64,000 bases of DNA from Neobacillus bataviensis LMG 21833 (GTDB taxonomy: Bacteria; Bacillota; Bacilli; Bacillales; Cytobacillaceae). This document shows positions 27,973 to 36,483 of the stretch, one piece after another. A program made the translations under genes and the position numbers. Each line of letters opens with the position of its first letter. Position 1 is the first letter of the stretch. The DNA lies in assembly GCF_000307875.1 (NCBI RefSeq), contig NZ_AJLS01000132.1, positions 36,945-100,944 of the forward strand. The letters run 5' to 3'. Below the pieces are notes generated by a model. The model had not been told where the DNA came from. It saw only the letters and a list, made by a program, of their open reading frames with translations, and did no database searches.

Positions 27973-28263
27973 TTACATTTTTAACAATGTGAATGTTTTA
28001 TTTCCCATTACATCTTCAGTATAATCGAGCTTGGTATGGTCAAAATAGACAAAATCCTTTTCATGGATAAGGATGGTAAGATCATCAAACTCAAAGGTAG
28101 TATCTCCATGTATCTTCCGCTCTTCCAGAGACAGATTTAATTTTGGCCCGCCTCAGCCAATCCCCATACTTAAACGTAAGAATAGTGTTTCATCCGGTGT
28201 TTGTTTCTCACGATTAATGGTGTTTAGCAATTTTTCGTATGCACTCCGCGTAATCCGAAACAT
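27973..28263 (-). CDS. HesB/IscA-like selenoprotein (yneR locus) with in-frame UGA
   Basis: A 96-residue protein read through one TGA (28153-28155, codon 37). Around it the frame reads RLSMGIG-U-GGPKLNLSLEE. HesB/IscA-like proteins have Cys at this position (CGGP), so selenocysteine replaces the metal-binding or redox Cys. Downstream coding is typical (TTFEFDDLTILI, DYTEDVMGNKTFTLLKM) and ends in TAA. Eighteen bases after the UGA a hairpin fits a bacterial SECIS (28117-28134). The gene lies where B. subtilis has yneR, between plsY and yneQ. selA and a UGA-containing selD in the same window make readthrough plausible. Standard ORF calling splits it. Biochemical role unknown: sulfur/iron carrier or redox protein. 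Confidence 0.88.
28117..28134 (-). promoter_or_regulatory. Candidate bSECIS hairpin of the HesB-like gene
   Basis: RNA CUGUCUCUGGAAGAGCGG folds as three base pairs, a bulged U, four base pairs and a GGA loop. A bulged U below a short upper stem with G in the loop is the E. coli fdhF pattern. The apical loop begins 26 bases after the UGA, inside the known window for SelB-dependent decoding. Confidence 0.65.
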
Positions 28264-28391
28264 TTTTTCACCATCCTATCAATTTTTTAGGTAACCAAAA
28301 ATAGATTTTATATTATTCTTAAATATAATATAGTATAAACAACGAGCACAAAAATAATTTGCTTGATGACTTGATTGGATAAGGTGATTTT

Positions 28392-29546
28392 ATGAAGAAA
28401 AAGGCTATTATTCCCTCAATATTCATTATTTTGGGATGTATTGTTGTTACGACAGTCGTCATGTTTATTCAGCAAAACCAAGTTTCCAAAAAGGATGATA
28501 AAATCTATTCTTCTAAAGAGCATAAGCAGAGGCCATCCGTTAATATCAATCGTAAGTTAACCGAAAAAATAACGATTGGTGCGATTGGTGATATTCTAAT
28601 TCATAGTCCTGTTTATTTGGACGCCTTTAATGGAGCAGGCTATACTTTTGATCCTATGTTTGAGCCAGTGAAACCATTATTAGAGGGGCCAGATGTTCTA
28701 ACGGCAAATCAAGAAAGCATGCTAGGTGGTCTAGAATTGGGATTATCGGGGTATCCGATGTTTAATAGTCCGCATGAGGTCGCCAATGCCCTCGTCAATT
28801 CTGGAGTCGATATTGTTTCCACTGCCAATAACCATTCGTTAGATAAAGGTGAAAAAGGAATACAGGCAGAAAGCGCTTTTTTAGATGGTATTGGCTTACC
28901 CCATGTGGGGAGTTTTATTGATGAGAAAGATCGAGAGAATTTGCGAATTATTAATAAAAATGGTATCAAAATTTCCTTTCTCTCTTATACATACGGAACA
29001 AATGGAATTCCTGTTCCAACTGGAAAAGACTTTCTAGTTAACCTGATAGATCGCGAAGTCATGAAGAATGAGATTCATCGTGCCAAAAAGGCAGCAGATG
29101 TGGTGGTCATGAGTATTCATTGGGGGAATGAGTATCAGCGAATCCCTACCGATGATCAAAAGGATTTAGCAAATTTCTTGGCTAATGAGGGTGTTGATAT
29201 TATTTTTGGCTCCCATCCGCATGTTTTACAGCCAATGGAATGGATTCAGACAACGGAAGGCCGCAAATCATTTGTGATTTATTCTTTAGGGAATTTTATA
29301 TCCGCTCAGTATGATAATTATAAGGATATTGGCGGTTTAGCTACAATCGATATCACCAAGCATGTTTCAGAAAAAGGAAGAACGATTGAGCTTTCAAACC
29401 CTATGTTTTCTCCAACCTTCGTGACAAGTCATAGATATCATCAATTCCGTGTCGTACCTTTGGAAAATGCGGGAGCATATGGACTTTCTAATGCGGACGC
29501 AAAATATAAGGAAATTCAAGAGCATATGAACCAATGGCTCCGTTGA
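28392..29546 (+). CDS. CapA-family protein (metallophosphoesterase fold)
   Basis: A 384-residue protein with an N-terminal transmembrane anchor (residues about 5-25) and an extracytoplasmic PGA_cap domain (about 60-330). Metal-site motifs are visible: AIGDILIH, TANQESML, TANNHSLDKG, SIHWGNEY and FGSHPHVLQPMEW. CapA/PgsA proteins take part in poly-gamma-glutamate synthesis or export, and many stand-alone members have other, unproven roles. No capB or capC lies nearby, so a capsule role should not be assumed. AAGGTG precedes the ATG. A shared terminator follows at 29567. Confidence 0.85.
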   Translation: MKKKAIIPSIFIILGCIVVTTVVMFIQQNQVSKKDDKIYSSKEHKQRPSVNINRKLTEKITIGAIGDILIHSPVYLDAFNGAGYTFDPMFEPVKPLLEGPDVLTANQESMLGGLELGLSGYPMFNSPHEVANALVNSGVDIVSTANNHSLDKGEKGIQAESAFLDGIGLPHVGSFIDEKDRENLRIINKNGIKISFLSYTYGTNGIPVPTGKDFLVNLIDREVMKNEIHRAKKAADVVVMSIHWGNEYQRIPTDDQKDLANFLANEGVDIIFGSHPHVLQPMEWIQTTEGRKSFVIYSLGNFISAQYDNYKDIGGLATIDITKHVSEKGRTIELSNPMFSPTFVTSHRYHQFRVVPLENAGAYGLSNADAKYKEIQEHMNQWLR

Positions 29547-29566
29547 TGTGGGGTAAAATCAATAGA

Positions 29567-29613
29567 AAAAACAGTCTCACTTGATAAGTTTACTTCTCAA
29601 GTGAGACTGTTTT
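29567..29613. terminator. Bidirectional terminator between capA-like gene and yneQ
   Basis: A perfect 17-bp inverted repeat (AAAACAGTCTCACTTGA) with T tracts on both sides. The yneQ stop codon lies inside it. Confidence 0.9.
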
Positions 29614-29907
29614 GTTTTCCCAAATATGTTCTTGTAGACCTTCTTTTATCAAAATTTCTTTTTGTCTATCACCGATCAAGTCAAAATGGGAATAACCATC
29701 GATTCTGTGATGAATCCATTCCTTTTTTAAACCATGTTTTTTACCCCAAGATGCTAATTTTTCAAGGTCGCAGCATCCAACCTTCGTTACGGTCTTACTG
29801 CCTGGAAAGCGATCATCAAGCCAATAATGGGTTAAAAAGGCAATTTCGCCTCGATCAATTCTTCTTTTCCATTCCTTTATTTCATGTCGTTTTATGCCAA
29901 AGGCCAT
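29590..29907 (-). CDS. yneQ: YneQ-like conserved protein
   Basis: A 105-residue soluble protein, basic, with LTHYWLDDRFPGSKTVTKVGC and IDGYSHFDL segments. It resembles B. subtilis YneQ and lies in the same order (yneP-yneQ-yneR). Three Cys/His-rich spots (VGCCDLEKL, HHRIDGYSHF) could bind a metal, but this is a guess. ATG 29907 has GAGGTG 6 bases upstream; the GTG at 29916 overlaps that site. No function is known for the family. Confidence 0.75.
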   Translation of the reverse strand: MAFGIKRHEIKEWKRRIDRGEIAFLTHYWLDDRFPGSKTVTKVGCCDLEKLASWGKKHGLKKEWIHHRIDGYSHFDLIGDRQKEILIKEGLQEHIWENKTVSLEK

Positions 29908-29952
29908 CCTGTTCACCTCACCATTGCATGATTATGGAGGCATTCCGAGAGA

Positions 29953-30381
29953 TTATTTTTTCTTGATTTCTTCGTACTTCAAGTACCATTCTGGAAAAGT
30001 CTTTTTAAATGAAGTCGGTCTGAAATTATCTTTCTTCACGATAATGTGTGTCGAAGTCCCCACGGCACACACCTCATCAGCCCCGTTTACAATCGTGTAG
30101 CCATAAATGGTTTTAATTCCGTCATTTAATTCGACCCAAGTCTTTACAAATGCTTGATCGCCATATCGTAAAGGTTTTTTGTATGTAATTTGAATGTCGT
30201 AGACTGGAGCATAATATCCAGACTCTTCCATCGATAGATAGCTGTAGCCGATATCTTCAATAAACCCAGTTCTGCCAAGCTCGAAAAATTTTAAATAATT
30301 TGCATGATAAATGACACCCATCATATCTGTATCTGCATAATAAAGCTGAATTTCTCTTGTTGAAACAAAATATTGTTCCAT
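29953..30381 (-). CDS. yneP: Acyl-CoA thioesterase YneP (4HBT hotdog)
   Basis: A 142-residue hotdog-fold thioesterase of the 4-hydroxybenzoyl-CoA thioesterase family. The active-site helix reads YYADTDMMGVIYHANYLKF with catalytic Asp, followed by FELGRTGF. YneP in B. subtilis occupies the same place. The substrate is an acyl-CoA; chain length cannot be read from sequence. ATG 30381 has GGAGG 9 bases upstream, better than the GTG at 30387. Confidence 0.88.
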   Translation of the reverse strand: MEQYFVSTREIQLYYADTDMMGVIYHANYLKFFELGRTGFIEDIGYSYLSMEESGYYAPVYDIQITYKKPLRYGDQAFVKTWVELNDGIKTIYGYTIVNGADEVCAVGTSTHIIVKKDNFRPTSFKKTFPEWYLKYEEIKKK

Positions 30382-30410
30382 AACCACGTTCCTCCACCTT
30401 GCCTTTTAGA

Positions 30411-32741
30411 TTACATTTTAGTTAAAGCTCTTTTCACATCTTCTACTTCAAGGAACAAGGATTTTTCAAAAAGGCTCTCTTCCTCTTCTACATCCATTAA
30501 GCGTAACGCTTGCGCTTGAATCATCTCATCGATCATGTTTGTCGCAAAGCGTCCATTTCCCTTGAACACTTCTGCTTCCATGGTTTGGATTAATAGATTC
30601 TTCGCCATTTCAGTTAGTTGGTATTGGAAGCTTTCCGCGTAGGTTAACATGATATCAAGTAGTTCAGGTGTTGAATAATCCGGGAAGAGAAAGAACTTTT
30701 TAAACCTTGAGCGAAGACCTGGATTACTTTCAAGCAATTGATCCATTTCATTAGGATAACCCGCAAGAACGACCACCAGATTTTCATTTTGCTTGGTCAT
30801 TTCATCCACTAATGTATCAATGACCTCTTTGCCAAAATCCCCGGCTGTCTGGCTCAGCAGTGAATAAGCCTCATCAATAAATAGGACCCCGCCAAGCGCT
30901 TCCTTAATCTTTTTTCTAGTTTTTGCCGCAGTTTGACCGACATAACCTGCAACAAAATCAGCCCGGCTCGCCACAATGAGGTGGCCCCTTTTTAACATTC
31001 CGCATTCTTTTAAAAACTCCGCGTAGATTTTAGCCACCGTTGTTTTTCCCGTACCCGGATTTCCGGTAAATACTGAATGGAGTTGAATTGGTACGGTTGG
31101 CAATCCTTTTTTTCTCCTAAACTGCTGTATTTTCACGAAGGAAACAAGTGTTCTCATTTCTTCTTTTAACGATTCGAGACCAATTAAACGGTTCAGTTTC
31201 TCTTGTGGTGATTCAGTACTATTCTCTGTTTCGATTTGAAAATCCTCTTTATTCAGCAGCATATAGTTTAAAATATCTACTTCCGTCGCTTGGTTGTCTG
31301 CTCCCTTTTTAAAAATCGCATCTAACACGATATTGCGAACGGTTCTTGCATTTCCAAATGTGTCATCAACTCGTTCCTGCTCAAGTCGATGGTTGATTTC
31401 AATTTTGGCGTCATCCGTTAAGAAATAATCATTCCCTGCTGCGACCAGTTCAGCAATCTGGATTAACTCTTCATTCGAATAATTGGGCAAGTGAATCAAG
31501 TTTGACTGAGGGAAACGACTTCGTAAACCAGGGTTAGCATCTAAAAAGGAGCGCATTTCTTCCGGATAGCCGGCTAAAAAAACCGCGAATTTCCCGCCAA
31601 ACTCATTACCAGTCATTAAAGATACAAGTGTATCGATCGCTGTCTGCCCATAATCATTCCCAGTTTGGCCTTCTCGTTTTAAACTATAGGCCTCATCAAT
31701 AAACAGCACCCCGCCGATGGAGCGTTCTACGATACTTCGAACATTTTCTTCCGTTTGACCTACAAAGGAACCAACTAATTGAGAACGGTCTGTTTCAATG
31801 ACTTCCTCACGCGGCAAGACCCCAAGCTCATGATAAATTTTTGCCATCAGCCTGGCGAGTGTCGTTTTTCCTGTACCTGGATTCCCTGTTAAGATCATGT
31901 TAAGACTTAGTTCATCTTTAATTTGAAAACCTAGTTCCTTCCGCTGCTTTTGGTATTTTAAAAATTGGTAAAAATCATTAACCCGCTTTTTCACCAACTC
32001 CATGCCAATCATATTATTTAATTGATCCAAGGGATTTTCTGCAGCAGGAACTGCCTTCTCCACGTCAAGGAATTGCTGTAGCCATGTCTGTTTGATTTCT
32101 TCTACATTTGCCATATATAATTTCAGATCATCATAATAGGTGGAGGTATGAAAAACTCCTGTAATCGATTGGTCGTATTCTTCTGCTGCTTTTAACAGGC
32201 TGGTTGTTTCCTCAATTGCCAAAGAAAGTAAATCAGCCAGCTTTTGGAACCTTTTGAAAAGATCATTATTTACCATAGATGAAGTAATTTCTATATTGGC
32301 ATGTAAATCCCTCAGCTGTAATTCTGCATGTGCTAAAAATGTTTGGCAAACCTCAATGAACTGCTCCGCTGTTTTCTTTTTCGCTGTGCGATTATCCGTT
32401 TCTCGGATTGGCGGAAATGTGAGCGGAGAAAGTAAGTTTTCCATCTTCCTCCAATCAGCCAGAATTCTAAATTCCTTGGCTTTTTGGTTTTCTGGATAAA
32501 GCTTTACTGCTTTTTCAAGCCAAACCGCTGCCAATGAATCCTCTTTATTTCTTCCGAGCCGTGAAAAAGCGGCAAGTGTTAGCAGTTTAGATAATATAAT
32601 GGGATTTGACTCTTGTCTTATTGCGGTAATTAACTTGCTTTCATTTAGTATAATTCCGGTTTCGTTAAGTTCTTTTTCCCACTTTTTTATTTGCTCAGTG
32701 TTTCTTAAACGCTGGTTTCCTTGTTGTATCAAAATCATCAC
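30411..32741 (-). CDS. Twin AAA+ ATPase, CbbX/SpoVK type
   Basis: A 776-residue protein with a helical N-terminal region (about 1-235, TPR-like) and two CbbX/SpoVK-type AAA+ modules. Module 1 has Walker A GNPGTGKT (286-293) and Walker B GGVLFIDEAYSL. Module 2 repeats both motifs near residue 563, so the halves arose by duplication and both look active. Sensor-like NPGLRSRF occurs in each. SpoVK-type ATPases act in sporulation; EccA-like relatives serve type VII secretion. Here the gene lies between yneP and tlp in a spore-gene-rich area, which favours a sporulation role (inference). It is absent from this locus in B. subtilis. No strong ribosome site decides between the adjacent GTG and ATG starts. 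Confidence 0.85.
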   Translation of the reverse strand: MMILIQQGNQRLRNTEQIKKWEKELNETGIILNESKLITAIRQESNPIILSKLLTLAAFSRLGRNKEDSLAAVWLEKAVKLYPENQKAKEFRILADWRKMENLLSPLTFPPIRETDNRTAKKKTAEQFIEVCQTFLAHAELQLRDLHANIEITSSMVNNDLFKRFQKLADLLSLAIEETTSLLKAAEEYDQSITGVFHTSTYYDDLKLYMANVEEIKQTWLQQFLDVEKAVPAAENPLDQLNNMIGMELVKKRVNDFYQFLKYQKQRKELGFQIKDELSLNMILTGNPGTGKTTLARLMAKIYHELGVLPREEVIETDRSQLVGSFVGQTEENVRSIVERSIGGVLFIDEAYSLKREGQTGNDYGQTAIDTLVSLMTGNEFGGKFAVFLAGYPEEMRSFLDANPGLRSRFPQSNLIHLPNYSNEELIQIAELVAAGNDYFLTDDAKIEINHRLEQERVDDTFGNARTVRNIVLDAIFKKGADNQATEVDILNYMLLNKEDFQIETENSTESPQEKLNRLIGLESLKEEMRTLVSFVKIQQFRRKKGLPTVPIQLHSVFTGNPGTGKTTVAKIYAEFLKECGMLKRGHLIVASRADFVAGYVGQTAAKTRKKIKEALGGVLFIDEAYSLLSQTAGDFGKEVIDTLVDEMTKQNENLVVVLAGYPNEMDQLLESNPGLRSRFKKFFLFPDYSTPELLDIMLTYAESFQYQLTEMAKNLLIQTMEAEVFKGNGRFATNMIDEMIQAQALRLMDVEEEESLFEKSLFLEVEDVKRALTKM

Positions 32742-32809
32742 TTCTTTTCGAAAATTCCTTTTTATATTACCACAATGGCTATCGTTAACGAAATAATTGC
32801 TGTTAAAAC

Positions 32810-32838
32810 AAAAAAAGACCCTCTTTGGGCCCTTTTTT
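32810..32838 (-). terminator. Terminator after tlp
   Basis: AAAAAAG..CCC pairs with GGG..CTTTTTT around a short loop, 15 bases beyond the tlp stop on the minus strand. Confidence 0.65.
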
Positions 32839-32853
32839 GATTTAGCTTATTGC

Positions 32854-33069
32854 TCAGGTTTCATCTTGAAGCTCTGCTTGGAAGGATTCAATGCTTTCTC
32901 TTCGTCGTTGATTCTTTGCTTCAATTTGCTCGCGCTGCTGCTCACTGTCGGTAAATTGCATCGATTCTTCCGCTTTTTGAATATTTTCAGTTGTATCCTG
33001 GATCATGGATTGAATCTTTTCAGCATTATCACTGCGATCGTCCGGTTTCGGTTTGTTATTAAACGCCAT
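32854..33069 (-). CDS. tlp: Small acid-soluble spore protein Tlp
   Basis: A 71-residue hydrophilic protein with DRSDNAEKIQSMIQDTTENI and a Gln/Glu-rich helical rest, the Tlp (thioredoxin-like protein) spore family. It is made in the forespore and is a minor SASP. ATG 33069 has a GAGGAAT-type ribosome site; the longer reading upstream crosses the sspN leader. It follows sspN as in B. subtilis, where the two are co-transcribed under sigma-G. Here a hairpin at 33168 may reduce read-through. Confidence 0.92.
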   Translation of the reverse strand: MAFNNKPKPDDRSDNAEKIQSMIQDTTENIQKAEESMQFTDSEQQREQIEAKNQRRRESIESFQAELQDET

Positions 33070-33167
33070 GGTAAAATTCCTCCTCAAGTGAATTTGATAC
33101 AAGTATAGTTTGTAACGATGGCGAAAAAATATCACAACAATTTTTTATGAAAAATAACAAAAAGACC

Positions 33168-33190
33168 CAAAGGCTAAGCCAGTGGGTCTT
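33168..33190 (-). terminator. Hairpin between sspN and tlp
   Basis: AAGACCC and GGGTCTT form a 7-bp stem, with TTTTTGTTATTTTT on the 3' side of the minus strand. It probably terminates or attenuates sspN transcripts. Confidence 0.7.
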
Positions 33191-33200
33191 AAATTCAAAA

Positions 33201-33347
33201 TTATTCACCTTTAGTTTGCATAACCTGGGCATGTTTGCCTGAAGTATCTTGCATCTTTTTGCCCTTATTTCCACCGAAACCACGGGGTTGCGTTCCAATA
33301 TGATCTGGTTTAAATTGTTTTGTTTTATAACCTGATTCATTACTCAT
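33201..33347 (-). CDS. sspN: Small acid-soluble spore protein N
   Basis: A 48-residue protein, too short for many ORF callers: [20 protein letters not shown], then [18 protein letters not shown] and an end [10 protein letters not shown]. This matches SspN in its conserved [10 protein letters not shown] and GGNKGKKMQ segments. It is a forespore protein. GGAGG lies 9 bases before the ATG. It heads the sspN-tlp pair. Confidence 0.92.
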   Translation of the reverse strand: MSNESGYKTKQFKPDHIGTQPRGFGGNKGKKMQDTSGKHAQVMQTKGE

Positions 33348-33414
33348 GTCCTAATCCCTCCTTATGTACATTTTGCCCAAAGGAGAGGTAAACGATGATT
33401 GGAAATCTTTTGGA

Positions 33415-33546
33415 TTACTCCGCTTTGCCAAGGCGTTTTTCTTCTAAACGCTGTTCTATTTTTTCCATCGCAGCACGATCTTTTAAAAGTTGTGATTTAT
33501 TTTCAGAAACAAGTTCTGCGAAGGAACGTTTTCTAGGTTTTCTCAT
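33415..33546 (-). CDS. FbpB-like small basic protein
   Basis: A 43-residue protein, MRKPRKRSFAELVSENKSQL then a charged helix ending EEKRLGKAE. It fits the Fur-regulated basic protein B family. In B. subtilis, FbpB assists the small RNA FsrA in iron-sparing regulation. GGAAGGTG precedes the ATG. I see no clear Fur box upstream, so iron control is not supported here by sequence. Located between yneN and sspN. Confidence 0.7.
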   Translation of the reverse strand: MRKPRKRSFAELVSENKSQLLKDRAAMEKIEQRLEEKRLGKAE

Positions 33547-33645
33547 TAGTATCACCTTCCTTATCAACTATTGTAACAGTTATTATGCCCGGAAACGGTT
33601 GCAATTATTACAACTTTTTGAAAATTTAATATTAAATTTTTTATA

Positions 33646-33672
33646 AAAAAAAACATTGGATGGAACCAATGT
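33646..33672 (-). terminator. Terminator after yneN
   Basis: On the minus strand CATTGG pairs with CCAATG and is followed by nine T. Confidence 0.82.
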
Positions 33673-33721
33673 CTCAGGGTTTTTCAAAGTTGAATGAAGC
33701 AAAAGAACCGTCCCCTGCTTC

Positions 33722-34249
33722 TTATTTAATAAGGTCTTTCATGTTATCAAGTTTCATGGTGCCGATAAATTTATTTTTAATGATCCCATTGCTATCAATA
33801 AAGTAGGTTGTTGGGATTGATATGATTTGATAGGTTCCATTAACCTTATCTTCCGTGTCAAGAAGGATGGGAAAGGTGATTTTATATTCGTCAACAAATC
33901 CTTGGACATCCAATTGCGGGTCAATGTTTACGGCTAATATAACGGTTTCATCACCGATTTCTTTGGAGAATTGCTCCATTTCCGGCATTTCTGCTTTACA
34001 TGGTCCACACCAAGTTGCCCAAAAATTTAACATCACTTTTTTTCCTTGATAATCGGAAAGCTTGACCGTTTCTCCTGTTAATGTTTTTAGTTCAAAATCA
34101 GGTGCCTTCGCCCCGATAGAAAGACCTTCTTTATGAGCTGTTCCCTGACCTGATGTTTCGGGTGTATCTGTCTTTTTATCCATTGCTTGAACAATCGCCA
34201 CAGTGAGCAAGGTAACTAAAACTACGGCAGCAATTACTTTTTTAATCAT
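33722..34249 (-). CDS. yneN: Membrane-anchored TlpA/ResA-like thioredoxin, YneN
   Basis: A 175-residue protein with an uncleaved N-terminal signal anchor (residues about 4-22) and an extracytoplasmic thioredoxin domain. The active site is FWATWCGPCKAEMPEM, with both Cys. The cis-Pro segment is SIPTTYFID. The APDFELKTLTGETVKLSDYQGK start is typical of TlpA/ResA thiol-disulfide reductases. YneN in B. subtilis lies at this place next to citB. It could reduce disulfides outside the membrane. AAAGGAGG gives a strong ribosome site. Confidence 0.93.
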   Translation of the reverse strand: MIKKVIAAVVLVTLLTVAIVQAMDKKTDTPETSGQGTAHKEGLSIGAKAPDFELKTLTGETVKLSDYQGKKVMLNFWATWCGPCKAEMPEMEQFSKEIGDETVILAVNIDPQLDVQGFVDEYKITFPILLDTEDKVNGTYQIISIPTTYFIDSNGIIKNKFIGTMKLDNMKDLIK

Positions 34250-34376
34250 CCCCGAAAATCCTCCTTTACTTCGTATCTGCTACATTGATTTTACACTATA
34301 AACTTAGGTGAAACAAAACTTGTATATGCCGAAACTGTGACAATTTGGAGAATCTTTATGTTAAAAAAATTCAACT

Positions 34377-34406
34377 GGAAAAAGCAAGCCTATATCCGCT
34401 TGCTTT
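34377..34406 (-). terminator. Terminator after the aldolase
   Basis: On the minus strand AAAGCAAGC pairs with GCTTGCTTT and runs into TTTTTCC, directly after the aldolase stop. Confidence 0.82.
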
Positions 34407-35201
34407 CTAAAGATGTTTTTTCAATTCGTTTAATACTTTTTTGGAAACACCTTCAATGATCACATTCAAATCATGTTCAGACAATCCTTGGCCTATTGAA
34501 GGAGTTACTTTTTTTGAGTGGATGCCCTCTGGAGTATCCACTCCAAGCGGTGACTTCCCCGCGATTCCCATTTTTGTTTTCATTTCCACTAGTGTTTGAA
34601 CATGCGTTTTTGAAAGTTCCCTGTCTCCATTAAGCTGCTTGGCAATCCAATTAATTTTCGCCGTAAATTCAATGGATTCCAATAAATAGTAAGCGTGTTC
34701 CAAATCCTTGCCCCAAGTTAACGTACCGTGGTTTTCTAATAACACCCCTTGGTGCTCGTGAACGTACTTCTTTACGGCATTTGGTATTTCTTCCGTTGAA
34801 GGAGTGCCATATTCTGCAATCGGTATCGTTCCAAGGAAGACAACTGACTCTGGCATGATCGCCTGATCCAAGGGGATGCCTGCAATGGCAAAGGCCGTAG
34901 CAAATGGGGGATGAACATGAACAACAGCTTGGATGTCAGGCCGCTCCTGATAGACCAGAAGATGCATTTTCATTTCGGAGGTAGGACGGTAATCCCCATC
35001 AAGAACATTGCCTTCCTTATCCACCTTGATAATCATTTCTGGTGTCAAAGAGCCTTTACTGACACCCGTTGGCGTAATCAGAAATTCATTGTCACTAATT
35101 CGAATGGAAATATTCCCATCATTGGCCGCCACAAAGCCTTTATCGTAAATCCTTTTTCCGATATCACAAATTTGTTTCTTATATTTAATTTCTGTAATCA
35201 T
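34407..35201 (-). CDS. Class II aldolase, 5-deoxyribulose-/methylthioribulose-phosphate type
   Basis: A 264-residue FucA/AraD-fold zinc aldolase. Visible: ANDGNISIRIS, TPTGVSKGSL, the metal His pair VVHVHPPFA and the third His in LLENHGTLTWG. It lies 21 bases after an MtnA-type isomerase gene. That pair is the core of the DHAP shunt for 5-deoxyribose and methylthioribose disposal (DrdI/DrdA or MtnA/Ald2): isomerisation of the ribose 1-phosphate, then cleavage to DHAP and an aldehyde. MtnB dehydratase shares the fold but is shorter (about 200-210 residues), so an aldolase is favoured. No kinase gene is adjacent. Function is inferred from context. Confidence 0.8.
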   Translation of the reverse strand: MITEIKYKKQICDIGKRIYDKGFVAANDGNISIRISDNEFLITPTGVSKGSLTPEMIIKVDKEGNVLDGDYRPTSEMKMHLLVYQERPDIQAVVHVHPPFATAFAIAGIPLDQAIMPESVVFLGTIPIAEYGTPSTEEIPNAVKKYVHEHQGVLLENHGTLTWGKDLEHAYYLLESIEFTAKINWIAKQLNGDRELSKTHVQTLVEMKTKMGIAGKSPLGVDTPEGIHSKKVTPSIGQGLSEHDLNVIIEGVSKKVLNELKKHL

Positions 35202-35222
35202 ATGGTACCCTCTTTCACATGT

Positions 35223-36269
35223 TCATTGAAAAAGTTTTGGCAGCTCTTCCTGATAATTTCCTGTTAGTATACCCTTTTCGGTAATAATAGCCGTAACCAG
35301 TTTATGTGGTGTAACATCAAACGCCGGATTAAATACCTTTACACCTTCAGGAGCGGTTCTTTTTCCAAAACCTTCAGTGATCTCTGACGCATCTCTTTCC
35401 TCAATTGGAATATTTGCACCGGTTTTGGTTTCAAGGTCGATGGTAGAGATTGGTGCGGCCACATAGAAAGGAATTTGATGGGCTTTTGCCATTAAAGCCA
35501 CACCATAGGTGCCAATTTTATTTGCTACATCTCCGTTTGCCGCGACACGGTCACAGCCAACAATCACGGCTTGCACCCAGCCTTTTTGCATCACCATTGC
35601 CGCCATGTTGTCAGTAATAAGGGTAACATCAATCCCTGCCTGCATAAGCTCCCAGGCAGTCAAGCGGGCACCTTGCAAAAGGGGTCTCGTTTCATCAGCA
35701 AAAACCTTGATATCCCAGCCTTTTTCCTTTGCTAAATAAAGCGGTGCAAGGGCTGTCCCATATCTTGCAGTAGCGATTCCGCCCGCATTACAATGTGTTA
35801 GAATCCCCATTCCATCTTGTAAAAGTGTTAACGCATGCTCACCGATCGTGCGGCACACTTCTTCATCTTCATTGCGGATCAAATGTGCTTCATTTTCTAA
35901 TGCTGCTATAATTGCTGCAACTGACTGGTTCTTTTCTTTACGTGCTCTTTCATCCATTCGTTTCAAAGCCCAGAATAAATTAACAGCCGTTGGACGAGAG
36001 GTTGCAAGATAGTCTGATTGTTTTTTAAATTCTTGATAAAAATCATCAAATGAACTTTCGGGGACATCCTTTATTCCTAGTAATAGTCCATAGGCTGCTG
36101 CGATGCCGATTGCTGGTGCACCACGGACTTTTAATTGCTTAATGGCATCCCAGGCATCTTCAATTTTGGTGATTTCAAGAAATTCCGTCACGTTTGGAAT
36201 TTTCGTTTGATCGAGTATGTGTAAGACACCATTTTCATAGTAAACAGATTGTAAAAACGCTTCTGCCAC
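35223..36269 (-). CDS. MtnA-family aldose-1-phosphate isomerase
   Basis: A roughly 348-residue enzyme of the methylthioribose-1-phosphate isomerase family. Visible: [14 protein letters not shown] (about 50), ILTHCNAGG with the catalytic Cys, and [20 protein letters not shown] with the catalytic Asp. MtnA works in methionine salvage; the DrdI paralogue isomerises 5-deoxyribose 1-phosphate. The linked aldolase favours the DHAP shunt or a dual role. GTG 36269 is chosen because GAGGAG lies 9 bases upstream, whereas ATG 36278 touches that site. No other mtn genes are visible. Confidence 0.86.
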   Translation of the reverse strand: MAEAFLQSVYYENGVLHILDQTKIPNVTEFLEITKIEDAWDAIKQLKVRGAPAIGIAAAYGLLLGIKDVPESSFDDFYQEFKKQSDYLATSRPTAVNLFWALKRMDERARKEKNQSVAAIIAALENEAHLIRNEDEEVCRTIGEHALTLLQDGMGILTHCNAGGIATARYGTALAPLYLAKEKGWDIKVFADETRPLLQGARLTAWELMQAGIDVTLITDNMAAMVMQKGWVQAVIVGCDRVAANGDVANKIGTYGVALMAKAHQIPFYVAAPISTIDLETKTGANIPIEERDASEITEGFGKRTAPEGVKVFNPAFDVTPHKLVTAIITEKGILTGNYQEELPKLFQ

Positions 36270-36404
36270 TAAAATCATCTCCTCTACTATATATATAAGC
36301 CTCTACAAAAGCGCATTTTTCTACCTTTGTTCATTTTAACAATATTCGTGATGGATGCAATACATATGTTGTTATGATTCTGCTATCGGAAAGGGATAAA
36401 TGAC

Positions 36405-36467
36405 GTTTCGCAAATAATTTAGATGGTTTCGCAAATAAACTAGATAGTTTCGCAAACAAAATTAATT
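36405..36467. repeat. Three 21-bp tandem repeats with TTTCGCAAA core
   Basis: GTTTCGCAAATAATTTAGATG at 36405, a near copy at 36426 and a diverged copy at 36447 follow each other with a period of 21 bases. They sit upstream of the MtnA-like gene in a 247-base gap. The core TTTCGCAAA is almost self-complementary. Confidence 0.75.
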
Positions 36468-36483
36468 TTGATGGTTTTATACG

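Noticed and set aside
28073..28294. Plus-strand frame of 73 codons over the HesB-like gene
   Set aside because: It is the shadow of the UGA-containing minus-strand gene and has no ribosome site.
33395..33646. Plus-strand frame of 83 codons with a good GGAGAGG ribosome site, antisense to the FbpB-like gene
   Set aside because: The protein is low-complexity (Ser/Phe-rich) as expected for the complement of a Lys/Glu-rich gene, and the FbpB-like frame explains the conservation.
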